From positions 3,500,586 through 3,564,585 of the forward strand of contig JAESIW010000020.1 of assembly GCA_016802295.1 (NCBI GenBank): DNA of 64,000 nucleotides. Reading direction: 5' to 3'. This stretch comes from Brachionus rotundiformis. Lineage: Eukaryota > Rotifera > Eurotatoria > Ploima > Brachionidae. The notes below the pieces were generated by a model. That model had not been told where the DNA came from and ran no database searches. It saw nothing but the letters and a program-made list of their open reading frames with translations. A program made the position numbers and the translations under genes. Below are positions 61,801 through 64,000 of this stretch, piece after piece (position 1 is the first letter of the stretch; each line of letters begins with the position of its first letter).

Positions 61801-63327
61801 ATGAAAAGCTATAAACTTTTTTAAAATTTTAATTTTCTATATATTTTTTTTAAATAAATTTTTTATTTTTTTATCATCAAATAATTTTTAAACTAAGAAA
61901 CAACAATCTGAATTTAAAGAAATTGTCAAAAGTTTTAACAAAATATGTGACACAAGATTGTACAATTCTCGTTTCAACATATTCTATTGGCTTTTTCAGC
62001 ACGATCCAAATCTAGCCCGATCAATGTGGCATCAACAAAATGTAATGAATGAGATCAAACAGAGTGAGGACTTAAAAAATTCCCAAATCGAAAGAAAAAC
62101 CTTGAATCCAGAAGTAGCGACGCCACCTCGGAATCAAACTAAAATGAATGAGACCTCTTTTTTGTCTGTCAATGAATTTCAAACGCCAGATACTCGACCA
62201 AAACAAAAATCTTTCTTGGAAAAACCGATTGGAGACATTAAATTTCCAACTAATTTTAATATTATAGAACAATTAAGAAAATCTGCCGAATCTTTTAATT
62301 CAAGTCAGCAAAGTTTTGAAGAAGAATATGATGAAGATTATGAAAATGAAGATGAGTATTATGATGACGAAAATTACGAAGAAGAGGACGAAGGAGATTG
62401 TAACAAACATGAGACCAACAACACCAAACAAGACACATTTTTGTCATGTGAGGATTACGATCTGACTAAGTCAGAACTGTCCAGATCGTCAATTAATGAG
62501 CTTCAAATTTTGTTCAACCAAAATGGGTTTCTTTACACATATGATGTTGAAAAGAGATTATGGGTGACCAAAGGTAAATGCAAATTGGAGGTGATTGGGG
62601 ACGAAATAAGTCAAAAAGGAAATTTTAAGGCTCACATTATTTGCACTCTTTTAGATGAAAATACAGTGTATGAGTTTAATGTGACAAGATTTACCAATTT
62701 GAATGATTTTAAAAATTCCAACAGTGCTGTCTATTGGTTCGAGAGTATAAAAGCATTAAATAATTGCTGTGAGCCAGCGGGAATAAGGTTCGAAAATGAA
62801 TCGGTGAAAAATGAATTCAAAAAAGTATTTGAAAATTGTCAAAAAAAAATGGACAACAACAAATCAAAATTGGAAACTCGTTCTTCCAATTCGTTTTTGT
62901 GCCCAATAGATCTTATCCCAGAAGATGTGACATGTAAATTTGAAAAGCAAATAACTTTTATTCTAAATGAAAAATTTCACCAACCATGTGTCGTTTTGAA
63001 TATAACTCCTATTGACAAAGTTTACTTTTTAACAATCAAGCAAAATGATATGATACTTTTCAAGCATGTAATAACTTCGGATCAGTCATATGAAATAAGG
63101 TAATAAGGATTTAAATAAGATTGTTTAAAATTGAACATTTTATTCCTAGTGAAAAAGTAAAACTTCGTCAGTACATTTTCAAATATAGGATTATGGCCGA
63201 TCAAGTAAGAGTAGATAATGTGACTAAAAAGCAATCAAGTGAAAACACAGTATATGATTTATGTTTAGTATTTTCAAGCAGTCCAGCTCTTAATGAGTTC
63301 ATTAATATCATTAATTTAAAACGATAA
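55841..63327 (+). CDS. RANBP2: RanBP2/Nup358-like nucleoporin (assembly gap inside)
   Basis: Cytoplasmic-filament nucleoporin that binds RanGTP. Exons in frame: 55841-55915, 55973-56157, 56208-56254, 56305-56492, 56542-56852, 56901-57339, 57401-57527, 57582-57689, 57986-59649 (with gap), 60285-61223, 61495-61546, 61633-61661, 61898-63099, 63150-63327. The N-terminal TPR domain reads KEGLKIAKLYFDIKEF, FYTK/SFKLSD, LLLK/ICNCF and KAKEWLDKTTKIFPND, matching the RanBP2 N-terminus residue for residue in spacing. Next come an alpha-helical solenoid with LKVFYYSVFYQ and SEWWF, a long Glu/Lys/Arg coiled coil (about 60600-61050), a short PFKFS, an acidic run and one Ran-binding domain (about 62500-62850, FLYTYDVEKRLWVTKGKCKLEV). 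No zinc fingers, repeated RanBDs or cyclophilin are seen. The protein is about 1,658 residues if the 567-bp false duplication is removed. Exons 11-12 are the least certain. Confidence 0.85.
58055..58212 (+). repeat. Left copy of the 158-bp repeat flanking the assembly gap
   Basis: Nearly identical to 58622-58779 (five substitutions) and ends exactly where the Ns begin. It encodes the same RanBP2-like segment as the right copy. Confidence 0.95.
58213..58621. other. Assembly gap of 409 N
   Basis: Unknown bases inside exon 9 of the RanBP2-like gene. The flanks repeat each other, so the true gap is probably zero or negative. Gap plus repeat is 567 bp, a multiple of three, so the frame stays open across it by accident. 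Confidence 0.99.
58622..58779 (+). repeat. Right copy of the 158-bp repeat flanking the assembly gap
   Basis: Begins at the first base after the Ns. It differs from the left copy at five positions, including Arg to Gln and Glu to Met changes, at a level expected between alleles. Confidence 0.95.
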
Positions 63328-64000
63328 AAAAATTTTAATTTTTTTTAAAAATGGAAACCAATAATTTAAGACTTTAAACATTTTAAATATAAAATCGAAT
63401 TAAATTTTATTTTTAAAAAAGAATCGAAAAATCGATGAATTTAAATAAAATTTTTTATGAGTTGGGTTTTTTGTGTTAATCTCACAACAAATAGAGAATT
63501 GTCTTTTTATATTTAAAAAAATGGTTAATTATTAAAAAAAATCTACAAATTAAATAAAACATTAAAAGTTTTATCTTAAAATCTATTTAAAAATAGAAAA
63601 AAAATCTATAAATAAAATTAGGCTTATCTTTGAAAATCGTACGATAAAACCATAAAATTCTAAAATACAAATTTTATTGATTTTAGAAGGCTTTTTATTT
63701 ATTATTTAGAGTCTTTCAAAAATTAACTAGATAATTTATTAATAATTTATTCGAAAAGTAATTTAATTGATAATAAATGGGAATATTAACTCCACACAAA
63801 CACGAAACTTTTTAACACAAAATATTTGTGTGTAAGAGATTAAAAATTTATTAATCATAAATTCAAAATAAATTTTAGTAAAATTTTATTTAATAATCGT
63901 TTAAAAAATCGTTGATATATATGTAATTTTATGTTTATAAGTTTATAAAAATAAAGCCAATTTTACCAATTATCCTGTTGAATACCATTTTTCCGCATCT
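63328..64000. other. Downstream flank of the RanBP2-like gene
   Basis: AT-rich 3' flank with several AATAAA-like signals (for example near 63440 and 63553). No other feature is seen before the window ends. Confidence 0.5.

Noticed and set aside
1..64000. tRNA, rRNA and canonical snRNA genes
   Set aside because: No convincing tRNA B-box/acceptor pairing or full-length snRNA sequence was found by eye on either strand; a covariance scan would be needed to exclude diverged copies.

Overview
The window is a strongly AT-rich piece of an animal nuclear genome. Genes are split by GT-AG introns that are often only about 50 nt long, and the families are metazoan: a GAF-domain cyclic-nucleotide phosphodiesterase (PDE), an orexin/allatotropin-type GPCR, a type II transmembrane serine protease, an ATF4-type bZIP, RanBP2/Nup358, MED13 and MED31. 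The compact introns, extreme AT content and protein divergence would suit a monogonont rotifer such as Brachionus. That assignment is inference; nothing in the sequence proves it.

Layout. 1-4582: no gene seen. 4583-8541: complete 15-exon PDE5/11-like gene. 8542-20962: gene-free apart from a foldback transposon (9476-9846), a nearly identical partial copy of PDE exons 7-12 (11700-12685) and dispersed repeats. 20963-22557: peptide GPCR, 5 exons. 22558-25240: gene-free. 25241-26981: membrane-anchored trypsin-like protease, 6 exons. 27246-34959: a compact same-strand run of WD40 protein, phosphomannomutase, PRPF31, a small membrane protein, PPCDC and a small secreted protein, mostly intronless. 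35225-36174 (minus): ATF4-like bZIP with two upstream ORFs. 37528-37881 (minus): ORF made of 102-bp repeats. 38786-48645 (minus): MED13, 5 exons. 49311-49919: candidate small spliced gene. 51264-52514 (minus): MED31 with a very long N-terminal extension. 53500-54150: retroelement-like debris. 54650-55411 (minus): DUF1749-type alpha/beta hydrolase. 55841-63327: RanBP2-like nucleoporin, 14 exons, interrupted by a 409-N gap with duplicated flanks.

Functional links. MED13 and MED31 are both Mediator subunits and lie about 2.6 kb apart on one strand. PRPF31 (spliceosome), RanBP2 (nuclear pore) and ATF4 (stress transcription) are other gene-expression genes. PMM (mannose-1-phosphate) and PPCDC (coenzyme A) are housekeeping enzymes. 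There is no operon-like pathway logic beyond this.

Most notable. (1) The ATF4-like gene carries a 3-codon uORF1 and a uORF2 that overlaps the main start by 83 nt, the layout known for delayed re-initiation control of vertebrate ATF4. (2) The gap in RanBP2 is flanked by a 158-bp near-identical repeat ending exactly at the Ns, which points to a false duplication. (3) The PDE partial copy is about 99.6 percent identical over 986 bp. Exon borders were set by eye from reading frame, GT/AG sites and remembered family alignments; no search was run.
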